A stretch of DNA of 64,000 nt. Origin: Desulfobacteraceae bacterium (GTDB taxonomy: Bacteria; Desulfobacterota; Desulfobacteria; Desulfobacterales; Desulfosalsimonadaceae). The notes under the pieces are model-generated. The model had not been told where the DNA came from. It was given only the letters and a program-made list of their open reading frames with translations, and searched no databases. A program made the translations under genes and the position numbers. This document shows, one piece after another, positions 63,361 to 64,000 of this stretch; within the stretch, counting starts at the first letter, position 1; each line of letters starts with the position of its first letter. Location: NCBI GenBank assembly GCA_011389515.1, contig JAABUA010000004.1, positions 40,516 to 104,515 of the forward strand, in the 5' to 3' direction.

Positions 63361-63404
63361 AAAAAAAGCCCCGGTCTTCCTGAAGAGAAGACATCGGGGC
63401 TTTT
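63361..63404 (-). terminator. Intrinsic terminator of the rRNA operon
   Basis: On the minus strand AAAAGCCCCGATGTCTTC pairs with GAAGACCGGGGCTTTT (one bulge), then seven T residues, just past the 5S gene. It also separates rRNA from the sensor kinase gene. Confidence 0.85.
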
Positions 63405-63414
63405 ATATATTGAT

Positions 63415-63531
63415 TTCGGCGGCGACCTACTCTCCCACCAAGTCTCCCTGGCAGTACCATCGGCGCTAAAGGGCTTAACTTCCGTGTTCGGGATGGTAAC
63501 GGGTGTCTCCCCTTTGCCATCGCCACCGAAA
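63415..63531 (-). rRNA. rrf: 5S ribosomal RNA
   Basis: About 117 bases on the minus strand with terminal helix TTCGGTGGCGA / TCGCCGCCGAA. Typical internal strings are CCCGTTACCATCCCGAAC, ACACGGAAGTTAAGC and CTGCCAGGGAGACTTGG. Ends are estimated to within a few bases. Confidence 0.93.
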
Positions 63532-63573
63532 AACCGTAATGCAAACCTATCAAAACGTTCAGCCCAATTAAAA

Positions 63574-64000
<427 letters not shown>

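Overview
The window looks like chromosomal DNA from an anaerobic, probably sulfate-reducing member of the Desulfobacterota (Desulfobacterales-like). The basis is inference from gene content: an ahbC-hemB-ahbD set for siroheme-dependent heme synthesis, several Fe-S and thiol proteins, Gram-negative envelope genes (SurA-like, NagZ, RodZ-like), and short dispersed palindromic elements. No 16S rRNA lies in the window, so the genus cannot be fixed.

Layout. 1-2.7 kb: end of an ABC importer operon resembling the 2-aminoethylphosphonate PhnSTUV type, minus strand. 2.7-6.3 kb: a decayed stretch holding a PhoU 3' remnant and a frameshifted DGC-protein remnant, next to an intact DGC protein, a 4Fe-4S protein and a GlpC-like Fe-S protein. 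6.4-26 kb: a stress, arsenic and phosphate island. It carries UspA, ACR3 with ArsR, a zeta-toxin remnant, DUF169, ArsC, phoU, a repeat lipoprotein, pstBACS, an ArsR-HTH/ArsC fusion, ArsR, a CMD-ArsD fusion, ArsA, and a CcdA/thioredoxin/ArsR redox cassette. DUF1573, DoxX-like and dodecin genes follow. 26.5-38 kb: a ClpX-like AAA+ protein, the ahb heme operon with an MBL hydrolase and nagZ, glpD, a thioredoxin-reductase-like fusion and an SBF-type transporter. 38-57.7 kb: housekeeping genes (smc, ftsY, HU, acylphosphatase, nucleosidase-ligA, a PC4-like protein, glyQS, a GHMP kinase, recO, a rodZ-like gene, surA-like, mfd) and tRNA-Thr. 57.9-64 kb: two exported proteins of possible metal-uptake role, two divergent small ORFs, an IHF/HU gene, an NtrC-type two-component system, and the 3' end of an rRNA operon (23S partial, then 5S) on the minus strand.

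How it fits together. The arsenic genes flank and enter the phosphate-uptake operon. The HTH-ArsC fusion sits directly upstream of pstS and a stand-alone ArsC lies downstream of phoU. This is a sensible arrangement for a cell that must import phosphate while arsenate competes for uptake. ArsA/ArsD (arsenite capture) and ACR3 (export) are present but in separate transcription units, each led by an ArsR with a CVC metal site. Operator-like palindromes overlap the promoters of these regulators and of the fusion gene.

The clearest non-coding discovery is a family of 151-191 bp palindromic elements. All three intact copies have about 18 bp inverted ends and a perfect 6 bp target-site duplication, so they behave as MITEs. 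Two copies inserted at gene 3' ends and now supply the stop codons of nagZ and of the sigma54 response regulator. A second pair of palindromic families (about 145 bp) shares a common core.
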